A stretch of DNA of 6,494 nt from Acidithiobacillus sp. (GTDB taxonomy: Bacteria; Pseudomonadota; Gammaproteobacteria; Acidithiobacillales; Acidithiobacillaceae): NCBI GenBank assembly GCA_027445725.1, contig DAIAVG010000079.1:1-6494 (forward strand), read 5' to 3'. The position numbers were made by a program, and so were the translations under genes. Under the pieces are notes generated by a model that did not search any database, was not told the DNA's origin, and saw nothing but the letters and a program-made list of their open reading frames with translations. Each line of letters starts with the position of its first letter. The first letter of the stretch is position 1. Below, piece by piece: positions 1 to 6,060 of this stretch.

Positions 1-1006
1 GATCTGGGAAGCCCATCTGCTGAATGACGCCGACCTCACGCAACAGACGCTCGTGATAAGGCAACGTGGCGTCGCCACTGATACGCAACTCCTGCAAGCG
101 TTCCTGCAGACCTTTTTGCGCCGCGTCGTGCAAATATTCATCCACGGACTGACCGGCGGGAATGGGGTAGTCGGGGAGTGCATAATGCCCAAGCACCAGC
201 TCCATATTGCAGCGTCGCGCGATTTCGACGGTATTGTCGCAAGCTTCCGGCAGGTCCGCAAAACGCTCTCGCATTTCTTCGGGGTCGGGCAGGCGGTGCT
301 CCGGCGTAAAACGCCGTGGACGGCGCGGGTCGTCCAGGGTAAAGCCCGCAGAAATACACTGCCGCGCATCGAAGGCCGCAAAGTCCGCCGCATCAAGAAA
401 GTGGGCGTTGTTGGTGGCCACCAGCGGTAATCCCAGTTTTTCCGCCAGCGCCACCGTGGCCTGGACCAGGACTTCCTGCCCGGCCTCGCCGTTGCGCTGC
501 ACTTCCAGATAAAAACGTTCCGGGAAAAGCTGTGCGTAGTGCTGTGCCCGGCCTTCCGCCTGTTGCGGGTTGCGCTGCAGGGCACGCCCGATTTCTCCCT
601 GGCCTGCCGCAGACAAGGCGATGAGACCGTCGCTCGCGCCCTCCAGCCATGCCGCGTCGATCTGCGGACGTCCGTGGCGACCGCCCTCCAGATAAGCCCG
701 GCTGAGCAGGCGGCTGAGGTTGCCGTAACCGGTTTTATTCATGCACAGCAGGATAAGGCCGGTCGGCTGTTCCGGCTCTGCCGCATCATGCACCCAGATC
801 TCGCTGCCAATCACCGGTTTGACGCCCTGCCCCCGGGCAGCGTTATAGAATTTGACCAGGGCAAAAAGATTGCCATGATCGGTGATCGCCACCGCCGGCA
901 TACCCCGCTCCGCACAGCGCTTGGCCAGCGCCTTAACCGGAATAATGCCATCTTCCAGAGAATACTCGGAGTGCACATGCAAATGGACAAACTGCGGCGC
1001 ACTCAT
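1..1006 (-). CDS. dnaE: DNA polymerase III alpha subunit, N-terminal part (left-edge truncated)
   Basis: Catalytic subunit of the replicative DNA polymerase. Only the first 335 codons are present; the frame stays open to base 1. The visible part is the N-terminal PHP domain and the beginning of the region leading to the polymerase core. It opens MSAPQFVHLHVHSEYS, closely parallel to the E. coli DnaE start (MSEPRFVHLRVHSDYS). Other matching blocks are AITDHGNLF (residues 40-48), KPVIGSE (63-69), VATNNAHF (196-203), GFTLDDPRRPRRF (221-233) and, at the edge, IQQMGFP. The ATG at 1006 is fixed by homology and by a strong Shine-Dalgarno GGGAGG seven bases upstream. It lies two bases after the rnhB stop codon, so it is probably co-transcribed with the lpx genes, as rnhB-dnaE are in E. 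coli. PHP residues that are Arg10 and Phe44 in E. coli are His here (H10, H44). Identity is certain at family level; the remainder of the gene is outside the window. Confidence 0.96.
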   Translation of the reverse strand, partial: MSAPQFVHLHVHSEYSLEDGIIPVKALAKRCAERGMPAVAITDHGNLFALVKFYNAARGQGVKPVIGSEIWVHDAAEPEQPTGLILLCMNKTGYGNLSRLLSRAYLEGGRHGRPQIDAAWLEGASDGLIALSAAGQGEIGRALQRNPQQAEGRAQHYAQLFPERFYLEVQRNGEAGQEVLVQATVALAEKLGLPLVATNNAHFLDAADFAAFDARQCISAGFTLDDPRRPRRFTPEHRLPDPEEMRERFADLPEACDNTVEIARRCNMELVLGHYALPDYPIPAGQSVDEYLHDAAQKGLQERLQELRISGDATLPYHERLLREVGVIQQMGFPD

Positions 1007-1008
1007 CG

Positions 1009-1596
1009 CTACGCCTCCCAGGCCCGGTCGACGGGTCCGAAGCCGCGCCGATGCAGCGCGCAGGGACCCCAGCGTCGCAACGCCTGGAGATGCACCGCCG
1101 TGCCGTAACCCACATGCCGCGCCAGCCCGTATTGAGGGTAATACCTGTCGAGCAACTGCATCTCCTCATCCCGTGCCACTTTGGCCAGAATACCGGCGGC
1201 GGCGATGGCATCCACCCGGCCATCGCCACCCACCAGTGTCTCCACCTGCCAGCCGGGGGGCGGTTGGTTGCCGTCGACAAGAATCCGCTGAGGTCGCCGG
1301 GGCAGGCCGGCGATAGCCCGCGCCATGGCACGCAACGATGCCTGGAGAATATTGTAGCGCTCGATCTCCCAGACCGCAGCCCGGCTCACCGACCAGGCCA
1401 GGGCCTCACTGCGGATACGCACGGCCCAATGCGCCCGTGCGGCGGCCGTCATTTTCTTGGAATCATCCAGACCATAAAGGGGTGCGCGCAGAATCACCGC
1501 CGCAGCCACCACCGGCCCCGCCAGGGGTCCCCGCCCCGCTTCATCCACGCCCGCACACCGGGGTCCATAATGTTCGAGGATTGGGGCACTTTTCAT
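1009..1596 (-). CDS. rnhB: Ribonuclease HII
   Basis: Cytoplasmic endonuclease that cuts the RNA strand of RNA-DNA hybrids and incises at single ribonucleotides in DNA. The predicted protein has 195 residues, close to the roughly 198 of E. coli RnhB. The diagnostic GVDEAGRGPLAGPVV block (residues 16-30) carries catalytic D18 and E19. VDGN (108-111) supplies D108 and GGDGR (123-127) supplies D125, which aligns with E. coli D126. AAAGILAKVARDEEM (132-146) and YPQYGLARHVGYGTAVH (153-169) follow as in the family. The Ser of the usual AASILAK is Gly here. The frame is open 54 codons further upstream, but that stretch overlaps lpxB and has no homology. I chose the ATG at 1596 because it sits just before the conserved DEAGRG block, 13 bases after the lpxB stop, with a modest GGTGA four bases upstream. 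Confidence 0.96.
   Translation of the reverse strand: MKSAPILEHYGPRCAGVDEAGRGPLAGPVVAAAVILRAPLYGLDDSKKMTAAARAHWAVRIRSEALAWSVSRAAVWEIERYNILQASLRAMARAIAGLPRRPQRILVDGNQPPPGWQVETLVGGDGRVDAIAAAGILAKVARDEEMQLLDRYYPQYGLARHVGYGTAVHLQALRRWGPCALHRRGFGPVDRAWEA
1014..1019 (-). promoter_or_regulatory. Shine-Dalgarno site of dnaE
   Basis: On the minus strand this reads GGGAGG, seven bases before the dnaE ATG, and it lies inside the last codons of rnhB. It is the clearest ribosome binding site in the window and supports the ATG at 1006 as the dnaE start. It suggests that dnaE can recruit ribosomes on its own as well as by coupling to rnhB. Confidence 0.75.
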
Positions 1597-1609
1597 GGAT
1601 TCACCGGCT

Positions 1610-2737
1610 TCACGCCAGCATCTCGCGGAGCACCTGCTGCAGTTGCTCGGGAGGATCACCTTCCAGCAGACCGCGCAGTTTCTGCAATTTCGCCACCTGC
1701 TCGGGACCTGCCGGACCCAAAAGCGCCGCCAGTGCGTCCGCCACTTGCGAGGGCTCAAAGGCCCCCTGGAGAAATTCTGGGTACACGGACTTTTTCAGCA
1801 GAATATTGGGCATGGCCACGAAAGGGGTCTTCACCAATCTTCGGACGAAAGCAAAGGTAAGTGCGTTCAGAATATAGACGACAACCGCCGGGCGCTGCAT
1901 GAGTGCGGTTTCCAGTGTGGCGGTACCGGAGGCGACCAGCACCACATCAGCGGCCGCTAGCACAGTTTGCGTCTGAGCGACCACCAGCCGTGCATCTTCC
2001 GGCCCGGCACCTTGTTTCCAGAGCCGCTCCCAGAGGGGGCGTAATTCCTCCCTGGCCAAGGCCACCAGAATCCGCAGATCCGGCATTTGTTCGCGCAAAC
2101 GTCGCGCCGTTTCGGCATAACGCAACGCCAGCCGTTCCAGCTCACCACGCCGACTCCCAGGTAAAAGCGCAAGCACCTGGCCGTCTGCCGCCATGTTCAG
2201 CGTTGCCCGCGCGTTTTCCCGATTTGGCGCTGCTGCAGTCTGCGCCAACAGAGGATGTGCCAGCACATGCACCGGCACCCCCGCCTGTGCATAAATGGGC
2301 ACCTCAAAGGGAAAAAGAACCAGCATGTGGTCCACCACGCGCTTGATCTGATGAATCCGCTGCGAGCGCCAGGCCCAGATCTGTGGGCCTACCACATAGA
2401 GCACTCGAATGCCCAGTTTTTTAGCCATCTTGGCGATGTGCAGATTGAAAGCCGGATGATCAATCAGCACCACACAATCCGGTCGTTCCGCCTGCAGATG
2501 CTGCCGAATCTGCCCATAGAGCCTGCGCAGGTGGCTGTAGTGTCGCAAGACTTCGACCAACCCGATCATCGCCAGCACTTCACCATCGGCAATGTTTTCC
2601 ACTCCCGCTGCCTGCAGGCGGGATCCAACCACCCCCGACCATTGCAGATCGAGTCCGGCCTGCGCTGCATTCGCCATGATTTCCAGCCCGAGATTTTCGC
2701 CGGAACGCTCTACCGCGAGGATAAAGGCCTTGCTCAA
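1610..2737 (-). CDS. lpxB: Lipid-A-disaccharide synthase, TTG start
   Basis: Peripheral inner-membrane glycosyltransferase (GT19) that joins a UDP-2,3-diacyl sugar to lipid X, forming the beta-1',6 disaccharide of lipid A. It has 375 residues against 382 in E. coli. Family landmarks are MIGLVEVL (57-64), LIDHPAFN (91-98, with D93 at the place of the essential E. coli D98), PQIWAWR (118-124), LLPGSRRGELERL (191-203), VASGTATLE (268-276) and LVKTPFVAMPNILL (301-314). Several normally conserved spots differ. The N-terminal loop is AVERSGENLG where E. coli has AGETSGDILG, and YVGP-type VGPQ replaces VSPS. The start is TTG: no ATG or GTG lies in frame between an upstream TGA (2767-2765) and this codon, and the next ATG (residue 21) would delete the N-terminal substrate-binding loop. 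An AGGG lies only two bases before the TTG, so translation is probably coupled to gnnB, whose stop is four bases away. In this context the substrates are expected to carry 3-N-acyl rather than 3-O-acyl chains. Confidence 0.95.
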   Translation of the reverse strand: MSKAFILAVERSGENLGLEIMANAAQAGLDLQWSGVVGSRLQAAGVENIADGEVLAMIGLVEVLRHYSHLRRLYGQIRQHLQAERPDCVVLIDHPAFNLHIAKMAKKLGIRVLYVVGPQIWAWRSQRIHQIKRVVDHMLVLFPFEVPIYAQAGVPVHVLAHPLLAQTAAAPNRENARATLNMAADGQVLALLPGSRRGELERLALRYAETARRLREQMPDLRILVALAREELRPLWERLWKQGAGPEDARLVVAQTQTVLAAADVVLVASGTATLETALMQRPAVVVYILNALTFAFVRRLVKTPFVAMPNILLKKSVYPEFLQGAFEPSQVADALAALLGPAGPEQVAKLQKLRGLLEGDPPEQLQQVLREMLA

Positions 2738-2741
2738 GGCC

Positions 2742-3851
2742 CTAGCCGTGCAGGGTGCGACGGATCACGGTAGCGATCCTGACAATCTGCTCCTCACGCA
2801 GTTCCGGGAACATGGGCAGAGAGAGCACCCGCTCCGCCAGACGCTCTGCCACCGGACAATGGGCTTGGGCCTGATGCGCAAACATCTTCTGCTGATGTCC
2901 TGGAATCGGATAGTAAATGGCGCTGGCAATGCCTTCAGCATGGAGGGCGGTCTTCACCGCATCCCGCGCATTCAACTGAATCGTAAACTGATGGAATACG
3001 TGGTGATAACCTGCGGGAGTTTCCGGCAATTGCAGGTCGAGACCCGCCAGATGCTCGGCGTACCACTCTGCCGCCTGCCGCCGTCCGGTGTTATAGGCCG
3101 CTAGATGCGGGAACTCCGCCCGCAGAATCACCGCCTGCATTTCGTCGAGGCGGCTGTTATAGCCCAACACGTCATGGTGGTAGGTCTGCCAGGAACCATG
3201 GTTGCGCAGTCCGCGCAGTTTACGTTCCAGCTCCGCATCCGCCGTCACCACCATGCCGCCGTCTCCGGCACCGCCGAGATTTTTGCTGGGGAAGAAAGAA
3301 AAACAGCCGATATCACCAAAACTGCCCACCCCCTGTCCATTAATTTCGGCACCAATGGCTTGGGCACAATCCTCAACCACCCGTAAACCATGCTTCTGCG
3401 CGAGCGCCATGATGGCGGGCATATCTGCGGGCAAGCCGTAGAGATGTACGGGAATGATCGCTTTGGTCCGCGGCGTAATAGCGGCCTCGATACCGGCCAC
3501 GGTCATGGCATAAAAACGATCATCCACGTCCACAAAAACCGGCGTAGCACCCACATAAAGCACGGCTTCCGCAGTCGCAATGAACGTAAAGGTAGGGACG
3601 ATCACCTCGTCGCCGGGACCGATCTCCAGGGCACGCAGGGCCAGCATCAGGGCATCCGTACCGGAAGCGCAGCCTACACCGTGGGCAACGCCGGAGAGGC
3701 CTGCCACCTCCGCCTCCAGCGCACGTCCCTGATTTCCCAGGATAAAGCTGGCCTCTTCCAGAATTTTCCCTATCCCCGTCAGAATCTCATCCCGCAGCGG
3801 CGCAAAGTGCACGCGCAAATCGACCATGGGAATTGCTGTATTTTGAGTCAT
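2742..3851 (-). CDS. gnnB: UDP-GlcNAc 3-keto aminotransferase GnnB (DegT/DnrJ/EryC1 family)
   Basis: PLP-dependent aminotransferase of 369 residues. In A. ferrooxidans, GnnB transfers an amino group from glutamate to the 3-keto sugar made by GnnA, giving UDP-2-acetamido-3-amino-2,3-dideoxyglucose (UDP-GlcNAc3N). Fold-type I sugar aminotransferase motifs are all present: ASGTDAL (62-68, PLP phosphate loop), GDEVIVPTFTFIATAEA (80-96), VEDCAQAIGA (159-168, with D161 pairing with the PLP ring nitrogen), FSFFPSKNLGGAGDGG (184-199, Schiff-base K190) and GYNSRLDEMQA (230-240). No signal peptide or membrane segment is seen, so it should be cytoplasmic. The ATG at 3851 has GGTGA three bases upstream. 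The internal Met9 just before VDL, where many relatives begin, has no ribosome site. It follows gnnA by 45 bases and precedes lpxB by four. The family call is near certain. The exact substrate rests on the adjacent gnnA and on the lpxA-lpxB context. Confidence 0.93.
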   Translation of the reverse strand: MTQNTAIPMVDLRVHFAPLRDEILTGIGKILEEASFILGNQGRALEAEVAGLSGVAHGVGCASGTDALMLALRALEIGPGDEVIVPTFTFIATAEAVLYVGATPVFVDVDDRFYAMTVAGIEAAITPRTKAIIPVHLYGLPADMPAIMALAQKHGLRVVEDCAQAIGAEINGQGVGSFGDIGCFSFFPSKNLGGAGDGGMVVTADAELERKLRGLRNHGSWQTYHHDVLGYNSRLDEMQAVILRAEFPHLAAYNTGRRQAAEWYAEHLAGLDLQLPETPAGYHHVFHQFTIQLNARDAVKTALHAEGIASAIYYPIPGHQQKMFAHQAQAHCPVAERLAERVLSLPMFPELREEQIVRIATVIRRTLHG

Positions 3852-3896
3852 GCATCACCGTCCAAAAAAACGTCAAGACCAGCACCAGTATGCCGC
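3852..3896. other. gnnA-gnnB spacer, the only real intergenic gap
   Basis: This 45-base spacer is the longest non-coding stretch in the window. On the minus strand it contains a run of seven T (3870-3864) and, next to the gnnB start, GGA and GGTGA elements that can serve as the ribosome binding site. There is no GC-rich stem before the T run, so it does not look like an intrinsic terminator. A TTGACG lies just before the T run, but no convincing -10 element follows at a proper distance. I see no other function in it. Confidence 0.6.
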
Positions 3897-4838
3897 TCAG
3901 TGCTGTAGAAAAGCCTCCACGGCCACCCGCACCTGCAGCGCCGCCGCTAGCACCCGCCGACCCGCGATGCCATCGCAAAACACCGGCTGGTGCGCTACGA
4001 TGGCGTTCAGGAAATCCTCAATCTCCGCCGCCAGGGCGTCCCGTTTGGGTAACTCCACGGCCTCATCACGCACACCGGGAATTCCCGGCACTGTTCCCGC
4101 ACCGCGATGGTAGATATGCAGGGTGTTGTTGAGAAAATCCACCGAGGCATAACGATCCTGCCAAAAGATCCGCATGCGCCGCGCTGGCTCCCGCACTACC
4201 CGGGAGGCCGCAAGGTTGGCCACGGTGCCATTGTTCAGCGTCATCCAGGCATTGGCCATATCCGCCTTGTCCGTCACTGCCGCGACACCCACGGCGCGCA
4301 CGTCCACGGGCTCGGCGCCAGTCAGCAGTAAAGTCAGGTCCAGATCGTGAATCATCAGATCCATGATCACGTCGATATCCAGCGAGCGTGGCTTGAAAGG
4401 CGCCAGACGCTCCGCCTCCAGGTAGCGGGGCGCTCCGTAGCCAGCCTGCCGCAAATGCTGAATAGCCGGATGCACCCGTTTGATATGACCAACCGCGAGC
4501 ACCAGATGGCGCTCCTGCGCCATGCCGATCAGCGCATCCGCTTCTTCGGTATCCAGGGTAAAGGGCTTTTCGACCAGGCAGTGCACACCGGCCTGCATGG
4601 CCGCTTCCGCCGCCGCGAAGTGGGTAGAGGTGGGAGTGGCAATGGACACCGCATCCACTTCAGCCAGTAACGCACCAACGCTGGGAAAAGCACGGCACCC
4701 CAATTCGGCGGCGACCTCCGCGGCCCGTTCCCCATTCTCGTCAAAAACACCTGCCAATTGTGAGATTGCGGCATATTTTTGCGCATGAAAGCGGCCAAGA
4801 TGGCCGACACCAATAACGCCGGTTCGTATGTTGATCAT
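3897..4838 (-). CDS. gnnA: UDP-GlcNAc 3-dehydrogenase GnnA (Gfo/Idh/MocA family)
   Basis: NAD-dependent oxidoreductase of 313 residues. In A. ferrooxidans, GnnA oxidises the 3-hydroxyl of UDP-GlcNAc to a ketone, which GnnB then aminates. The N-terminal Rossmann fold shows VIGVGHLGRFHA (8-19, GxGxxG at G10, G12 and G15). Next come SIATPTSTH (65-73) and the family signature VEKPFTL (89-95) with likely catalytic K91. The C-terminal substrate domain begins with AVGHIKRVHPAI (115-126), a variant of the common GHxERFNPA motif, and has DVIMDLMIHDLDL (156-168) with the conserved H164-D165 pair. No export signal is present. The ATG overlaps the lpxA stop as ATGA and has only a weak Shine-Dalgarno, which implies translational coupling to LpxA, the enzyme that consumes the final product. 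Family membership is certain. The specific reaction is inferred from gnnB next door and the position inside the lpx operon. Confidence 0.93.
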   Translation of the reverse strand: MINIRTGVIGVGHLGRFHAQKYAAISQLAGVFDENGERAAEVAAELGCRAFPSVGALLAEVDAVSIATPTSTHFAAAEAAMQAGVHCLVEKPFTLDTEEADALIGMAQERHLVLAVGHIKRVHPAIQHLRQAGYGAPRYLEAERLAPFKPRSLDIDVIMDLMIHDLDLTLLLTGAEPVDVRAVGVAAVTDKADMANAWMTLNNGTVANLAASRVVREPARRMRIFWQDRYASVDFLNNTLHIYHRGAGTVPGIPGVRDEAVELPKRDALAAEIEDFLNAIVAHQPVFCDGIAGRRVLAAALQVRVAVEAFLQH

Positions 4839-5617
4839 GGTCGGGTAATTCCGCGATGAGTATTACGAATAAAATCCAAAAGGTAAGCCACCTCTGGAGC
4901 AGTCAGTCCGCGCTGCAGAACCTCATCCATCGCATCCTCCAGACGCCGCCCTGAGCGAAAGAGCAGGCGATAAGTCCGCTTAATCTGCAAAATGGTCTCC
5001 CGGGAAATCCCGCGCCGGGCCAAACCGCGCACATTAATGCCGTGCAAACTGGCATGATTACCTGCCGCCATCATGTAGGGCGGGATGTCCAGGGGTGCCA
5101 TGGTCCCGCCGCCGAGAATCGCGTGAGCCCCCACCCGTGCATACTGATGCACTGCCGACAGGCCGCCAAGGATGGCGTGATCTTCGACACTGACATGTCC
5201 GGCAAGTGTTGCCGCATTGGCCATCACCACCTGATCGCCGATACAACAGTCATGCGCCACATGACAGTAAGCCATGAGGAGGTTGTGATGACCAATCCGC
5301 GTTATTCCACCACCTTTCACGGTGCCGCGGTTGATGGTCACAAACTCACGTATCGTATTGTGCGAACCGATTTCAAGTGTAGTAGGTTCACCGGTGTAGC
5401 CAAGGTCCTGCGGAGCAGTGCCGACCGACGCAAACTGAAAAATATGGTTATGGGCTCCCAATCGGGTAGGGCCTTCAATCACTGTATGCGCACCGATCTG
5501 GCAGTGATCGCCAATTTCCACCCCTGCACCAATGACCGCAAAAGGCCCGACTATGCAACCCTCGCCGATCCGGGCCAAGGGATCGATGAGGGCCTGCGGA
5601 TGAATCTGCGCGGTCAT
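4835..5617 (-). CDS. lpxA: UDP-GlcNAc / UDP-GlcNAc3N 3-acyltransferase
   Basis: First enzyme of lipid A synthesis. It transfers a 3-hydroxyacyl chain from ACP to position 3 of the UDP-sugar; with a 3-amino sugar the product is an amide. The protein has 260 residues (E. coli 262) and consists of left-handed beta-helix hexapeptide repeats (for example IGEGCIVGPFAVIGAGVEIG, 17-36) followed by a helical C-terminal domain from about residue 190. Catalytic H122 in CHVAHDC aligns with E. coli H125, and H119, H141 and H157 match H122, H144 and H160. G170 aligns with G173, the E. coli residue linked to C14 chain-length choice. Within QDLGYTGEP (70-78) Gly73 stands where E. coli has Lys76, an unusual change in the active site. 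The frame is open 28 codons upstream, but that part overlaps fabZ. The ATG at 5617, forming ATGA with the fabZ stop, begins exactly at the family start MTAQIHPQA. Confidence 0.96.
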   Translation of the reverse strand: MTAQIHPQALIDPLARIGEGCIVGPFAVIGAGVEIGDHCQIGAHTVIEGPTRLGAHNHIFQFASVGTAPQDLGYTGEPTTLEIGSHNTIREFVTINRGTVKGGGITRIGHHNLLMAYCHVAHDCCIGDQVVMANAATLAGHVSVEDHAILGGLSAVHQYARVGAHAILGGGTMAPLDIPPYMMAAGNHASLHGINVRGLARRGISRETILQIKRTYRLLFRSGRRLEDAMDEVLQRGLTAPEVAYLLDFIRNTHRGITRP

Positions 5618-6060
5618 TGGGCATGCTCGCGCAATGTGGCCAATAGCAGCCCAGAAGCGACTTCCGCGCCATCGACCAGCGCTACCGTTTCCATCTGCCA
5701 CATATCGGAACGCCGACGGCTCACATTAGCGATGAGTTCCAGCTGATCGCCGGGCGTCACCGGCTTGCGGAAACGTGCCTTATCGATCCCGGCAAAATAA
5801 ACCGCTGCATTCTCGCCGTTCTTGTCTTCGGAAACAAAGGCGAGAAGGGCCGCCGCCTGGGCGAGCGCCTCAATGATGAGCACGCCCGGCATAACCGGGA
5901 ATCCCGGGAAATGCCCCTGAAAATACGGCTCGTTCATAGTGACATTTTTCAAAGCACGTAAACGCTTCCCTATCTCTATTTCAACCACTCGATCCACCAG
6001 CAGAAATGGATAGCGATGCGGCAAGCGTTTAAGAATATCCTGAATATTCAGTTCATTCAC
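5614..6060 (-). CDS. fabZ: 3-hydroxyacyl-[acyl-carrier-protein] dehydratase FabZ
   Basis: Cytosolic hot-dog-fold enzyme that dehydrates 3-hydroxyacyl-ACP during fatty acid elongation. It competes with LpxA and LpxD for the same hydroxyacyl-ACP pool, which explains its conserved place among lpx genes. The diagnostic blocks, numbered from the GTG start, are [13 protein letters not shown] (13-25), [28 protein letters not shown] (43-70) with catalytic H50 and E64, [19 protein letters not shown] and ALVDGAEVA. With this start it has 148 residues, against 151 in E. coli. I prefer the GTG at 6060 because it has a GGGGAG ten bases upstream and gives the usual length. An ATG at 6078 (154 residues) is possible but has only AGGA eleven bases away. 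Either start overlaps the end of lpxD. Its stop overlaps the lpxA start as ATGA. Confidence 0.95.
   Translation of the reverse strand: MNELNIQDILKRLPHRYPFLLVDRVVEIEIGKRLRALKNVTMNEPYFQGHFPGFPVMPGVLIIEALAQAAALLAFVSEDKNGENAAVYFAGIDKARFRKPVTPGDQLELIANVSRRRSDMWQMETVALVDGAEVASGLLLATLREHAQ

Noticed and set aside
1597..1758. 54-codon upstream extension of the rnhB frame
   Set aside because: It overlaps the 3' end of lpxB in another frame, is Arg/Trp/Cys-rich without family similarity, and RNase HII homology begins just after the ATG at 1596.
1051..1860. Long open plus-strand frame of 269 codons opposite rnhB and lpxB, and other plus-strand frames of 120-230 codons
   Set aside because: They are antisense shadows of strongly conserved minus-strand genes in GC-rich DNA. 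The translations are low-complexity, rich in Arg/Pro/His, and match no family I recognise.
2604..2622. Inverted repeat CCCGC...GCGGG around a CCTGCAGG core
   Set aside because: It is within conserved LpxB coding sequence, has no following T run, and is expected by chance in GC-rich DNA.
3852..3875. Possible terminator or internal promoter in the gnnA-gnnB spacer (T7 run, TTGACG)
   Set aside because: There is no stable GC stem before the T run and no credible -10 hexamer at 16-18 bases, and the following gene is clearly part of the same operon.
4075..4088. Perfect 14-base palindrome CCGGGAATTCCCGG inside gnnA, with a near copy (CCGGGAATCCCGG) around 5895-5907 in fabZ
   Set aside because: Both lie in coding sequence for Pro-Gly-rich stretches (PGIPG in GnnA, FPGFP in FabZ), which explains the symmetry. 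Neither sits at an operator-like position.
5618..5701. 28-codon upstream extension of the lpxA frame
   Set aside because: It overlaps the conserved fabZ C-terminus, and LpxA homology begins at the ATG at 5617, which forms the ATGA junction.
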